Positions 1 through 16,644 of a DNA stretch of 64,000 nucleotides are shown here, one piece after another (within the stretch, counting starts at the first letter, position 1; every line of letters begins with the position of its first letter). Origin of the DNA: Chrysomallon squamiferum (taxonomy: Eukaryota > Mollusca > Gastropoda > Neomphalida > Peltospiridae); assembly GCA_012295275.1 (NCBI GenBank), contig CM022668.1, positions 4,155,080 through 4,219,079 of the forward strand, read 5' to 3'. Made by a program: the position numbers and the translations under genes. A model generated the notes under the pieces. The model was not told the DNA's origin and did not search any database. It was given only the letters and a program-made list of their open reading frames with translations.

Positions 1-2873
1 TTCCTTGCTTAGTTAGCTCATTATTTACGTAAGTACTGAATTTATTTCTTCCTTAGATAATTGTTAATGTACTTACTTGCATTCTCACTAACTTAGTAAC
101 TTGCCATCCTGCTTACTTAGGTCATTATTTACTTACTTAATTACTTTTACTTTACGTTCTTACTTAGATAATTGTTAATGTACAAATTTGCATTTTCTCT
201 TAGTTGCTCGCTTCCTTGCCATATTAGGTAATCATTATTTATTTACTTACTTATTTACTTTCTTTGATAGTTAGGTAATTGTTAACCCATTACTCCTCAC
301 ATAACTTAGTACTGACTTGCATTATTTACTTTAGTTAGTATCTTCCCTGCTTAACTTAGGTCATTATTTAATTACTTAATTACATTCTTACTCACATAAT
401 TGTTAATGCAATGACTTACATTCTCACTTACTTAGTTACTTGTTTCCTTGCTTACTTAGGTCATTAGCTTTTTAGTTTTATTTGTTAATTGTAAGCATTT
501 ACTACTAAATTTATTTCTTCCTTAGATAATTTATTTCTTCCTTAGATAATTGTTAAGGTATTTACTTGCATTCTCACTAACTTAGTAACTTGCATCCTTG
601 CTTACTTAGGTCATTATTTACGTACTTAATTAAGTTCTTACTTAGATAATTGTTAATGTACAAATTTGCATTTTCTCTTAGTTGGTCGCTTCCTTGCCAA
701 TTTAGATCATTATTTAGTATTTACTTACTTTCTTTCATAGTTAGGTAATTGTTAATGTACTTACTTAGCTCACTATTTACTAACTTACTCGCTTCCTTGC
801 TAATTTAGGACATTAGTTAACTTCGTACTTACATTCTTACTCACATAATTGTAAATGTACTGACTTGCATTCTGACTTACTTAGTTACTTGCTTCCTTGC
901 TTACTTAGGTCATTATTTACGTAATTACTTAATTTATTTATTACTTAGATAATTGTTAATGTACTTACTTGCATTCTCACTTACTTAGAAACTTGCATCC
1001 TTGCTTACATAGGTCATTATTTACTTACTTACTTAATTTATTTCTTAGTTAGATAATTGTTAATGTACTTACTTAGGTTACTATTTACTTACTTATTCTC
1101 TTCCTTGCTAACTTAGGTCAATATTTAAGTACTTACTTACATTCTTACTCACATAATTGTTAATTTACTGACTTGCATTCTCACTTACTTAGTTACTTGT
1201 TTCCTTGCATTCTTAGCTCATTATTTACGTAAGTACTAAATTTATTTCTTACTTAGATAATTGTTAACGTACTTACTTGCATTCTCACTAACTTAGTAAG
1301 TTGCATCCTTGCTTACTTAGGTTATTATTTACTTATTTAATTAAGTTCTTCTTTCTTTAGATAATTGTTAATGTACGAATTTGCATTTTCTCTTAGTTGC
1401 TCGCTTCCTTGCCATATTAGATCATTATTTACGTACTTACTTACATTCTTAGTTCACATAATTGTTAATGTACTGACTTGCATTCTACTTACTTAGTTAC
1501 TTGTTTCCAATTTTAATTTAGCTCATTTTTAGTTAATTACTTAATTTATTATTTACTTAGATAATTGTTAATTTACTTTCTTGCATTCTCACTTACTTAG
1601 AAACTTGCATCCTTGCTTAGTTAATTTACTTACTTATTTCTTATTACTTACATTACTTAATTTATTTCTTATTTATTAATTAATGTAATGACTTACATTT
1701 AGGTTACTTATTTACTTACTTATTCTCTTTCCTTGCTAACTTAGGTCATTTATTTAATTACTGAATTTATTTCTTTCTTACTCACATAATTGTTAATTTA
1801 CTGACTTGCATTCTCACTTACTTAGTTACTTGTTTCCTTGCTTACTTAGCTCATTATTTACGTAAGTACTGAATTTATTTCTTCCTTAGATAATTGTTAA
1901 TGTACTTACTTGCATTCTCACTAACTTAGTAACTTGCAACCTTGCTTACTTAGGTCATTATTTACGTACTTAATTAAGTTCTTACTTAGATAATTGTTAA
2001 TGTACAAATTTGCATTTTCTCTTAGTTGGTCGCTTCCTTGCCAATTTAGATCATTATTTAGTATTTACTTACTTTCTTTCATAGTTAGGTAATTGTTAAT
2101 GTACTTACTTAGCTCACTATTTACTAACTTATTCGCTTCCTTGCTAATTTAGGACATTAGTTAAGTTCTTACTTACATTCTTACTCACATAATTGTAAAT
2201 GTACTGACATGCATTCTGACTTACTTAGTTACTTGCTTCCTTGCTTACTTAGGTCATTATTTACGTAATTACTTAATTTATTTATTACTTAGATAATTGT
2301 TAATGTACTTACTTGCATTCTCACTTACTTAGAAACTTGCATCCTTGCTTACATAGGTCATTATTTACTTACTTACTTAATTTATTTCTTAGTTAGATAA
2401 TTGTTAATGTACTTACTTAGGTTACTATTTACTTACTTATTCTCTTCCTTGCTAACTTAGGTCAATATTTAAGTACTTACTTACATTCTTACTCACATAA
2501 TTGTTAATTTACTGACTTGCATTCTCACTTACTTAGATACTTGTTTCCTTGCATTCTTAGCTCATTATTTACGTAAGTACTAAATTTATTTCTTACTTAG
2601 ATAATTGTTAACGTACTTACTTGCATTCTCACTAACTTAGTAAGTTGCATCCTTGCTTACTTAGGTTATTATTTACGTACTTAATTACGTTCTTACTTAG
2701 GTAATTGTTAATGTACGAATTTGCATTTTCTCTTAGTTGCTCGCTTCCTTGCCATATTAGATCATTATTTACGTACTTACTTACTTTCTTTGATTATTAG
2801 GTAATTGTTAATGTACTTACTTAGGTTGCTATTTACTTACTTATTATCTTCCCTGCTATCTTCCCTGCTATCT
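1..2873. repeat. Minisatellite array with higher-order structure
   Basis: The whole stretch is variants of a short unit built from TTACTTAC, TTCCTTGC, GGTCATTATTTAC and ATAATTGTTAATG blocks. On top of this, about 530-1450 is repeated at about 1880-2800 with an offset of about 1344 bases and only scattered differences; for example the TTGTTTCCTTGCATTC block occurs at 1197 and 2541. No open reading frame or gene signal is visible. It runs off the left edge and ends in an assembly gap, so its true length is unknown and is probably collapsed. Confidence 0.93.
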
Positions 2874-3073
2874 NNNNNNNNNNNNNNNNNNNNNNNNNNN
2901 NNNNNNNNNNNNNNNNNNNNNNNNNNNNNNNNNNNNNNNNNNNNNNNNNNNNNNNNNNNNNNNNNNNNNNNNNNNNNNNNNNNNNNNNNNNNNNNNNNNN
3001 NNNNNNNNNNNNNNNNNNNNNNNNNNNNNNNNNNNNNNNNNNNNNNNNNNNNNNNNNNNNNNNNNNNNNNNNN
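2874..3073. other. Assembly gap, 200 N
   Basis: A run of 200 N between the minisatellite and the first fibrinogen-type exon. The missing 5' exons of FReD gene A may lie here. Confidence 0.99.
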
Positions 3074-3314
3074 TCTGTGTGTTCCTCTCTTATAAAATCT
3101 TTTAACAAAGCACACGATCAAGTCACATGACTGATAACTTTTCTTCGGCCATTACTGAAGAATTATGAAAGAGCAAAGATCCACTTTAATCTACCTCAGA
3201 TTCCTTCTTCTGTCTTTTAATTAAATGTATGTCATAATCAGACATACTTTTTACAGCCATTTTTGACCAGTAATCTGCTGCAAATATACTTAAGAGTACA
3301 GTCTGTTTTACAGG

Positions 3315-3498
3315 AAATGAGAACATTTATAGACTGACCAATCAGAAACCTCAACGATTACGAATAGATCTGGAAACTGTTGGAGGAAAAAAACTATACG
3401 CGCAGTATGAGTGTTTTTTGATTGGATCGTTGACTGAGTACTACAAACTTCTCTTTGTCATGGACTACAGTGGGACTGCAGGTTAGTACTAGACAGAT

Positions 3499-3595
<97 letters not shown>

Positions 3596-3978
3596 CAGTT
3601 CAGTTGTTTTTAAAAGTGATATACATGTTTAATTCACTACATTTACATTTCTGAACTAAATTTAATTGTATGTTATTCTTTCGTTTCAATTTTCTAGTAG
3701 ACGACAGTTTCTCACCTCACCGCGATTCCGACTTCAGTGCTAAAAACTTGGACAAAGACACGTGGACCCGCAGTTGTGCTCAAGATTCCAAAGGGGGCTG
3801 GTGGTATTCTAACTGTCACAGATCTAATCTGAATGGTCTCTATCCCAATGCTAGCCATACCTCTAATGCTAGTGTGATGATTTGGAAAATTTACGACGGA
3901 TATGACTTTATCTTGAAGGGAACTGTTATGAAGATACAACCAATCCCAAGTCGGGTTCATTACATTCATTTTCAATAA
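3315..3978 (+). CDS. FReD gene A, 3' part: fibrinogen-related (lectin-like) protein
   Basis: Two exons of a fibrinogen C-terminal domain are readable: about 3315-3482, and from 3698 or 3701 to the stop at 3976-3978. The first gives GNENIYRLTNQKPQRLRIDL followed by YAQYECFLIGS. The second gives FSAKNLDKDTW, the CAQD cysteine, GGWWYSNCH and ends [11 protein letters not shown] plus a short tail. The splice phase (1) and exon sizes match genes B and D. Secreted FReD proteins such as ficolins bind carbohydrate or microbial ligands; that role is inferred from the family. The signal peptide and first two FReD exons are absent, perhaps in the N gap. The AATAAA signal overlaps the stop codon. The intron holds an AG tract at 3503-3592. 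Confidence 0.8.
3503..3592. repeat. (AG)n microsatellite in FReD gene A intron
   Basis: About 45 uninterrupted AG units between the last two FReD exons. The same intron holds AG tracts in the 5.4-6.1 kb dead unit and in genes B and D. Confidence 0.97.
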
Positions 3979-5106
3979 AGTGTTTTCAGCTGAGATAAAT
4001 TTGTTTTGTTTGTCTTATTTATATTTAGTGTGAAAGCATGTTTGTGTGTCTGCCTGTCTCTGTGTCTCTGTGAGAGTTCAAACCACAGCCTACTGAAAAA
4101 GAATATCTGTTATTCCCACCTATTTGATGTTCATGTCATTTCACTGTATTCATGATTATAATATATCGCAGGTTAATATGACTTTTTGAAACAGAGATAA
4201 AGAGGTGAATAGATAGACAGATAGAGATACGCAAGTTCAAAATACTTTAAAGAGTGCAAAGACTAACTGGAACGCCATCACGTTTTGAGTTGGGAAAGTC
4301 TAGATTGGCGTTTTTGATGAGACATTTTTTCAGAGGGTTTCATGTTAGCCATATCGACAAGATCCTTCATTTCGAGAAAATATGCGATGTTTTCGCGTAC
4401 ATTAGCTGCAAAATTAATCTAACAAAATAAAACAAAATAAAGTAAAATAAAATAAAACAAAACAAAATAAAGTAAAATAAAATAAGACAAAATAAAATAA
4501 ATGAATATATCAATCAATAAATAATTATCTCGTTGCATATGTATGCAGTGAGATCATGAAATCATCTGCTAAGGGGTAGAAAGGTAACATTCGAATGTTT
4601 TGTGTTATTTTATTCTGATATTTAGTTATCAGTGATGACAGGGCACGTAGAACAATAAAAGTCTAGAGATATAAATACATTTTATTCCTAGTAATAAAAG
4701 TACACTTTTACATATGTATTTTTTATAATATGACAAAATCTGTAACATCTGTTTTCGAGCTATGAGAGCTAGCATGAATGGTGTAATTTTTCTTGTTCTT
4801 TCTCCATGCTGGTTATATTTACTTAAATCATCCCTTTATTTTCAATAAGAAAAGTGTTTCTCTTCTAATACTGGGAGTATATTTTACCAGGTTGAGGGAA
4901 AGTAAACATATAATACAATTAGGTCAGGTTTATTTACCGCAAAATAAATACATAAATAAATGAATAAATAAATACATAATTAAATAAAATGAGTAAAATA
5001 AAAATAAAATAAAATAAAATAATAATATTAACACATGCATATGCCAACGGTAGCAACGTAGAAAAAAAAAAAAATAATGAACATAAATTAATAAATTAAA
5101 ATTAGA

Positions 5107-5143
<37 letters not shown>

Positions 5144-5180
5144 AAGAAAAAATAATTATAGCACGAGAGAAATAAACAAA

Positions 5181-5211
<31 letters not shown>

Positions 5212-5399
5212 GAAATAGAAATCATGGAACTAAACTGGTTAAAATCACGTTTCAGAAGATCGACAGAAAAATGAAAGAAAAAAAGAAAGCAACGAAAAAG
5301 ATAGATAGAAAGAAACAAAGAGAAAGCAAACAAAAGAAGGAAAGAAATAATAATGGAAAGAAATAATAATGAAAAGAAATAAAAATGCATGTCTCACAT
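3979..5399. other. Intergenic 3' flank of FReD gene A
   Basis: No gene seen. The first 450 bases match the 3' flank of gene B near 10754-11230, including the block that reads through tctgtgtctctgtgagagtt, showing the duplication unit extends past the genes. The rest is A-rich with AAATA-type repeats (4425-4510, 4930-5030) and a poly(A)/AAAT tract at 5108-5215. Confidence 0.8.
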
Positions 5400-5677
5400 A
5401 GTGATGATTTCTAAATACCATGGCAGGAGTATACAGCTGGATTTGGATCTGTGCTGAACGAATCTTGGTGAAGTAATATTTATTATTAATTAATGTCAGA
5501 CGTCAATCAAATCAGTTTTGCAAGGTTTTCATGATAAACTATATAACAAAGACACAACCAAAAAAAAAAAAAAAAAAAAAAAAAAGTGCAACAAAGAAAA
5601 TGACAACCTCGGACAGAATAAAACAAATAGAAATAAATAAATAAATAAATAAAGAAAGAGAGAAATCTTGAGAGACT

Positions 5678-5749
<72 letters not shown>

Positions 5750-6090
5750 TTAATTGTTTTTAAAAATGATGTATATATTTCATTCACTACATTTAATTTT
5801 CTGAAGTTAAATTAATTATATCTTAAGTCTTTTGATTCAGTTGTCTTATAGTTTCTGATGCCATCAGTGTTTAGATTTTAAATGTTAGTGTCGTGAGCTA
5901 TGTTCAGAGGTATAAAGGGGGCTGGTGGTATGATCTATGTGACCCTTCTAATCAAAGTGGCCTATATTTGATTGGAAGGCATCCATCTGATGCTAACAGG
6001 AAAGAGAGGTATGCTTTCAAGGGATATCACTAGTTTTTGAAGAAAACAGTTATGAAGATACAACCAATACCAAGTCAGCTTCATTAGCCA
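5400..6090 (+). pseudogene. Dead FReD unit 1
   Basis: 5400-5480 is a decayed copy of the third FReD exon: the gatttct..a..catggcagga core and the gatttggatct block are kept, but TAA replaces the Tyr codon after DDF. 5820-6087 is a decayed last exon reading KGGWWYDLCDPSNQSGLYLI and later [14 protein letters not shown], with an in-frame TAG at 6031-6033 after KGYH and a disrupted start. The intervening AG tract is at 5681-5746, as in the live paralogues. The fourth FReD exon is missing. Clearly non-functional as a FReD. Confidence 0.85.
5681..5746. repeat. (GA)n microsatellite in dead FReD unit 1
   Basis: GA tract followed by the same downstream intron sequence as in genes A and B (tttttaaaa.tgat..atat.tttcattcactac). 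Confidence 0.95.
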
Positions 6091-6814
6091 TAATTTGAAT
6101 AATATTGAATCATCTGCGATATATGTGTTTTGTTTTTCTTAATTATCTCAAATCTGTGACTGTTCGTGTTTCTGAATTCTCTGTGGCCGTGTGAATGCCC
6201 TTTTTCATCAGACATTTTTGTCAAACGTTTTCGGTTTGGCCACATCGAGCAGCTGTTTCAACTTGAGAAAGTATGTGATGTTCTTCTGTTCAATCTAATA
6301 AAATAAAATAAAATAAAATATAATGCATAAATAAAAATGTCATTTCTTATGCTTGCAATGACGTCATCAGTCCAGATGTAAAGGATTGAAAAGGTCATAT
6401 TCTGATATTTCGTAATAGTCTTATTTTAATGAGATACTTTGTTATCAGCTTTGACAGGTCACCCAGCTTAACAAAAGTGCAGAGATATTAATACTTTTTA
6501 TTTCTAGTAAAGAAGATAGGTTTTTACATATATATGTATTTTATAATATGACAAAATCTGTAAAACGTGTTATGGAGCTATGAGAGTGTGTATGAAGGAT
6601 GTAATTTTTATTCTTCTTTCTTTACATTCGTTATAGTTAGATAAATCATTAATTTATTTTGAATTCTATTCTATTACTCTTTCTGTTGATGGAAAGTAAA
6701 AACTTGACAGATATTATGACAGGTTTATTTCGTGCAAAAAAAAAAAAATAAAAAAATAAATCAGGAAACAAAACAAATTAAAAATATAATGAAAAGAAAA
6801 AATATTTGTCTCAC
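6091..6814. other. Intergenic, FReD 3' flank copy
   Basis: No gene seen. 6110-6480 is a diverged copy of the flank that follows genes A and B. A-rich thereafter. Confidence 0.7.
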
Positions 6815-7018
6815 ATAGTGAAGATTTCTAAATACCATGGCAGGAGTATACAGCTGGATTTGGATCTGTGACGAACGAATCTTGGTGAAGTAATATTTAT
6901 TATTAATTAATGTCAGATGTTAATAAAGTCAGCTTAGGAGGTTTTTATGATAATAAAAATACAACCAAAACAACTGAAAAGTGTTAGTTTTCAGTGGAAA
7001 TAGAAAAAAAAAAACAAA

Positions 7019-7061
<43 letters not shown>

Positions 7062-7395
7062 AAAGTTGAAATCTTGGAACTAAACCAGTTTAAAGAAAAA
7101 AAGAAAAAGAAAAAGATAGGGAGAATTAAAGATAAAGAAGAAAAAAAGAAAAAATATAAATGAAAAGAACATAGGGAAGATTTTTGTAGAATATATCATA
7201 AGTTATGAAAAAAAAAAACAGAAAAAAAAAAAAAAAAAGAAAAAAGAATAGAAACAAAATACGAGAACAAAGATTAATAAATACATTTTTGTTATTTAGT
7301 AACAAGTTTTCTCACGATTTTAATTCAAATGAAATGGAGGATGGGTCTTTCTCTGTGTATCTATACGTATGTATTTGCATGTTTTTCTTTATTGT
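6815..7395 (+). pseudogene. Dead FReD unit 2
   Basis: 6815-6895 repeats the decayed third FReD exon of unit 1 with the same TAA, so the two arose from one already-dead copy. 7300-7395 is a relic of the start of a last exon (tttctcacgattttaattca, then gaaatgga) that matches relics at about 13510-13630 and, on the minus strand, 18090-18170. AAAT tracts fill 7011-7062. Confidence 0.75.
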
Positions 7396-10753
<3,358 letters not shown>

Positions 10754-12033
10754 AGTGTTTTCAGCTGAGATAAATTTGTTTTGTTTTTCTTATTTATATT
10801 AAATGTGAAAGTTTTTGCATAAAAATACTTTTGTGTGTCTGCCTGTCTCTGTGTCTCTGTGAGAGTTCAAACCGTAGCCTCCTGAAATAGAATATCTGTT
10901 ATTCCCACCTATTTGATGTTCATGTCATTTCAAAGTATTCATGATTATAATATATCACAGGTTAATATGACTTTTTGGAACACAGATAAATAGGTGAATA
11001 GATAGAAGGATAGAGATACACAAGTTTAAAATACTTTAAAGAGTGGAAAGACTAACTGGGACGCCATTATGTTTAGGCTTAGGAACTTTTTGACTGGCGT
11101 TTTTGATGAGACATATTTTCAAAGGATTTCGTGTTGGCCGTATCCACAAGATCCTTCATTTTGAGAAAATATGCGATGTTTTCGCGTACATGGCGGATAA
11201 ATTAGCTGTATAATTAAGTCTAATAAAATATAAAAAAATAGATTAAAATAAGATAAATGAATATGTCAATCAATAAATAATTATCTCATTCCATATGTAT
11301 GCTGTGAGATCATGAAATGAACTGCAGTGAGTTAGAAAGATAACATTCGAATGTTTTGTGTTATTTTATTCTGATACTTAGTTATCAGTGAAGACAGGGC
11401 ACGTAAAATAAAAAATGTCTACAGATATAAATAAACTTTATTGCTAGCACTAAAGATAACGTTTTTTTAATGTTTTTATCAATTAGACAAAATCCATAAC
11501 ACGTGTCATCTGGTTGCAGAGCGTGCATGAAGGATGCAATTTTTCTTCTTTACGTTTGTTATATTTATTTAAATCATTCCTTTATTTTGAATAAGAAAAA
11601 TGTTTAAAATTTATTAGTGGCCGTATATTCTAACAGTTTTGGTGGAAATTAAAAATTGTAGCAGGAATTAGGAAAGGTTTATTTCGAGCAAAATAAATAA
11701 GCTACATAATAGATGATAAGTAATAGATGATGAAAGATATAAAAGTTTACTGTTATCGATTTCCACTGAAACTTACATTTGTTTTCCTAACTAATTTAAA
11801 TTAATCGATGAGAGACTGAAGATAATGAATGAAAACATTGTTACTTAACAGCTGTGCAGCTTTCAAAACAACGCATAAAGAATATTTAATTGTACATTTT
11901 ACGTCGTATTTTTCCTCTGTACACGTTGGCAAAAAGGTAAAAAAAGAAGAAAAGAAGCATTTATAAGTTCAGGTTTGCAGTGTTCACACAGCTCGACAAA
12001 GTGCTGACTACAAGAAAGAGAAAAGACTGAAAA
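10754..12033. other. Intergenic between FReD genes B and C
   Basis: 10754-11450 matches the 3' flank of gene A. The remainder is AT-rich. A conserved leader (gactacaagaaag..aaaagactga) just before 12034 recurs upstream of the minus-strand signal-exon relic near 17510-17530 and may be 5' UTR or core promoter. Confidence 0.7.
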
Positions 12034-12505
12034 ATGAAATATTTTCTGCTGGTTCTAACATTACTGACTGTAGCTGAGTCACACCTTGAAGGCTGGGGTT
12101 GGTGATATGCTTACTGGCCTGGAAGGTAAACTGTTTGTTTTATATTTATACCATGAGTTTGCTCTATTATCATTAGCGTCAGATCTTTTGTACTTGTATT
12201 ACTACTGTCGTAACAGCAACTACTTCTACTAGTACTACTAGAACTAAAAATACTACTACTGCTAATATTAATAAACAATATATTTACATTATTTCTTAGT
12301 TTGACCAAAAATACACTTTAAAAATTGTTTATTATTGTTTTTTTTTGCAAAATAAAACAATGAATGAGATAATGAATACCTACAATACAAAACATCTTTA
12401 GCTTACACAGATTTTCTCACTTTTAGAATGGCAAAATGTATGCTGAATATCTCGTGTTTGGAAAAACAACTAGAAAACTGCCTAAGTCAAGGTAAGGTAA
12501 AAGTA

Positions 12506-12616
<111 letters not shown>

Positions 12617-13504
12617 GACGTACACAATAAATTAATATTGAACGTTTAATTTTCTTTACAGCTAACTCAGTAGGTAAACATTTACATTTTTCTGAATGAT
12701 AAAATAAAAATCAATTAAATGATTAATAAATAAATAATAAAATAATAAAATAAATAAATAAATAAATAAATAAATTAGTATATAAATAAATACATACGTA
12801 AACAAATAAATGAATTCTTATCTACCTACCTATCTAAAAAAAATCTATGATATTATTTTCATTGTTATCTCCTTTGAACTATCACCTTTTGATTTCGTTT
12901 TTCTTTCCTTCAACATCTTTTACTTATGTAAAATAATGATTTTGTAATGTTATCAATAGTGATTCTATAATAAGAACGATAATAATGATTATCACAATGT
13001 ATAAATTAATAAGAAAATACTCGAAAAATTTAGTTAATTAATTCTTTAATTTAAAAAAAAACAAAATTGCTAAAGATAAAAAACTTCTTTACACGCTGTT
13101 TGAAGACATCTGATTTGTAAAATTATTACATAGTGGTAATCTTCACTAAGTACAGGAATAAAGGCATATACAAAAGACAAACCCACATACACAAATAAAC
13201 AGTTACTAAATGAATATGTTTACAGGTATTTCAGAGTCGTACTGATGGTAGTGAAGATTTCTACAGAACATGGCAGGAGTATATGTTTGGATTTGGATCT
13301 CTGAAGAACGAATTTTGGTTAGGTAATATTTAATTATAATTGATGACATTATCTATTATGCCAATACAGGTCTGTTTATTTATTTTGTTTTTGTTTTTCG
13401 TTGTTGTTTAGTTCTAGTTTACGATACTTTATTTCGCATAGAATGTTGTATTTAAGTATGTACGTGTGTTTGTATGAACATGTGCGCATTTTTTTTCTGT
13501 TTTT

Positions 13505-13635
13505 GGCAGTTTCTGACGACAGTTTCTCACCTCACCTGGATTTGAATTTGAAATGAAAATGAGATCGGTTATTTGTCGTGAAATCTGTCTATACGTATGC
13601 GTTTGCATGTGCATGCTTTTCTTCATTGGGTGCGT
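13505..13635 (+). pseudogene. Relic of an alternative FReD last-exon start inside gene C
   Basis: After a good acceptor (tttttggcag) the sequence reads DDSFSPHLDLNLK then TGA, where working paralogues read DSFSxHRxxEFSAKN. The same decayed form, including the stop position and about 80 bases beyond, occurs at 7300-7395 and (minus) at 18090-18170. Confidence 0.65.
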
Positions 13636-14165
13636 CTGTTTCTCCAGAAATGACCATCCTGAATCCAGTAGAAAATGCTGTTGTGTAGAAGGGAACTGAA
13701 AACTATGTCAGTTTGCAGAGAAACGAAGGCTGAAAAACGTTTGATTGTTACCATAAAAAGAAAGTGGAATGTAAAACAAACCGCCTAGCAAGATGTCCTA
13801 GAACAAAAACATTGACGAATAACGAGTTTAATATTCGCTTGCACTGACCTCATGTTGTCAAATATCCTCTCAAATATTGTTGTGAGACAAAAGCCAATTC
13901 CTGATGTAATTAGAATGGCTTGATTTCTTTAATGTTCAAGAATGTGCCCCATGTGTTCAGTGGGTCTGAGATCAGGATGGGAAATTGGTCATGTTTGAGT
14001 TTGTATGTCCACCTGACGAACAATGTCACTGTGAGATTTGTTCGCGCTAATTTTTATAAACACATTCACCAGATTTAGTTTGACTCCATGTGAAACACAT
14101 CCACATATTGTTACTGATGCCCCACAATCCTGATGATTTATATTGCGCTTTACTTTCTTCTACTG

Positions 14166-14547
14166 AGTATAATTATTATTATATTTTTTGTTATTATTTA
14201 TTTATTTATTTATTTATTTATTATTATTGTTATTGTTATTATTATTGTAATTATTATTATTATTATTATTTTTTTTTTTTTTTTTTTTAGACGATCTTCT
14301 CTCCATTCATCATTGATCAAATTGATTTGTAATTTTTCTTTTAAAGGAATATTTGATTGAAATATGATTTACACTCCGTTTTACCTTCTGTACTGAGTAT
14401 AATTATCTGTTTTTTTGTTTTTTTTCGGGGGTTTTGTTGTTGTTTTTGTTGTTATTTATTTATTTATTTAGTTATAATCTTTTCATTTTTTAATTTATTT
14501 TACGTATATATATTTTTATTATTATTATTATCTTTTTTTTTTTTTAG
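14166..14547. repeat. ATT/T-rich low-complexity with a partial last-exon relic
   Basis: ATTT and ATT repeats surround a short relic at 14290-14330 (acgatcttctctccattcat) resembling the gene C last-exon start, and a second T-rich block runs up to the real acceptor at 14546-14547. Confidence 0.6.
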
Positions 14548-14759
14548 GCGATTCTCTTTCTATTCATCTGGGTCTAGAATTCAGTGCAAAGAACATGGAC
14601 AGAGATCCGGCGGAGTATAGCTGTGCTCAACTTTCCAAAGGCACCTACACCGGACGTCCCAGAGGCGTTATCTGGGCGAAGATAAGGGGACATCTTTATT
14701 CTTACAAGAGAGCTGTTATGAAGATACAACCACTGCCAAGTCAGCTTCTTTACTCCTAA

Positions 14760-15960
14760 TCTCAATAAAGTGTTGTCAGCTCTGATTGTTTGTTTGTTGT
14801 TGCTGTTTTTTTTTTTTTTTTTTTTTTGTTTGTGTGTCTTTTGTTTATTCTAATTTGTTTTGTTTTGTTTTTAATTACTGTTATGTTTCTGGTGTTCAAA
14901 TTACACACATAAAACACTCATACATCCAGATACACATTTACCGAAAACTGAAAGTGATGCGTATAACGATTGTTCAATTATTTCATCACACAGACGGCAT
15001 TCATGAACTAGATGACAACTTTTTTATGAGGAGGGGTGTGTACAGTAACATCACAAGATGATGAGACCCGTTTACACATATACATATACACGTAAAGACA
15101 TACATACATCCATACGCACAATTCAAACATTTGCAAATTTCAAATACATGAGTATTAAAATGATAAATATTTTCAATTTTATGTCAGCTCACAATGCACA
15201 TGGATTAGAACAATATTCTTAAAAACATCAAAATGAAAAACTGTATTTAAATTTGTGAAAATAATATCAACAAATGATTTGACTATGTACGGTGAGTACT
15301 GTAAGCTGAAGAAATGTTAAATAGGTTTTGAATAAGTTTAATCATCTTTGATAATTTGGGTAAAATTACAAGAAAACAAAAACCACGAAATATAATTCAA
15401 ATTTGAAACATTAGTGTTTGGTATGAAAGCTGAATACAGATGACTTACCATTTTTTATGTAAACGCTATTTAAATGAAAGTGGAGACTGTTTATCATATA
15501 AAGAATTTATAACATTATATAACTTGAGATTTTCTTGAATATGCGTCATTAATAACTGTCACTAAGACTTGTTGTATATAGATTATTTAAATGATGATGC
15601 CTTTCCAAGTCCTCAAAATCTGGTATTCCCTTTTTAATGAATATTTTATACAGTGTAATAAAGTATACAAATCTCAATTTAGTTATTTTCAATGATCTTT
15701 TTTTTTCCACATTAAAGTGTAAAACAAGTTGACTCTGCCTTAATTTCAATTTTACATAACATTTTTTCTTTTTTATATAAAATTCATTTAATTAGTAGTA
15801 AACAATAACAAATGTATAGGGTTGTCTTTGGTGACCTCGTATCTTTTATAGCTGTTTAAAAACAAAAACTAAAACAAACAGGTCTACAGTGTAATTCACA
15901 ATTTTGGATTTTTTTCGATTTTTTTTTTTTTACGTTGAGTTGTCGTTTTTACCTGCTTCG

Positions 15961-15996
<36 letters not shown>

Positions 15997-16412
15997 ATGA
16001 AAAAAAATAACGAAAAATAAAAAGAAAAATAAATACATGAAAAAAAAAATAACAACAAAAAATTGAAATAAATTAGCTTGATATTTTGAGGTTCAGAATT
16101 TGCCAATTCTGATAAAAATGGTAGATTCAATACTCATTTGCATCGTTTCAGTTCGGAAAGACAACAGAAAAAACTAAAGTAAAAATATTTTATGTTACAC
16201 GTTTTCATTCCTGGAAAAGCAATAACTATTTACTTCTGAAATGTTCCCTTGACCTTCAAGTCAATTGCTAATGTCCACACAACGGCTACATTTCCTAAAT
16301 GGACAATGGTATTTTCTACCATAAATGGCCTAAGCCTTTGTCCATAATTGAGCCAAAGAATTTTCAGACTAGAAGTACTGCTTTTACAACTATTAACACT
16401 ATTACTACTACA

Positions 16413-16449
<37 letters not shown>

Positions 16450-16586
16450 GTAGTAGTAGTAGTAATAGTAGTAATATTAATAGTATTATATAAACGAAAT
16501 ATATATTTGTACAGGTACCTATGATATATCTGAAGAAATTCATTACCAATACTCTTATTGTTCCTGTTGTAGTTGTTGGTGTATTA

Positions 16587-16644
<58 letters not shown>

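Noticed and set aside
1-2873. CRISPR-like or telomeric array
   Set aside because: Units are contiguous and variable with no unique spacers, and no TTAGGG-type repeat is present. The rest of the window is an intron-bearing animal genome.
12111-12308. Ser-rich minus-strand ORF
   Set aside because: Overlaps the gene C signal exon and intron, driven by ACT/AGT trinucleotides; no supporting signals.
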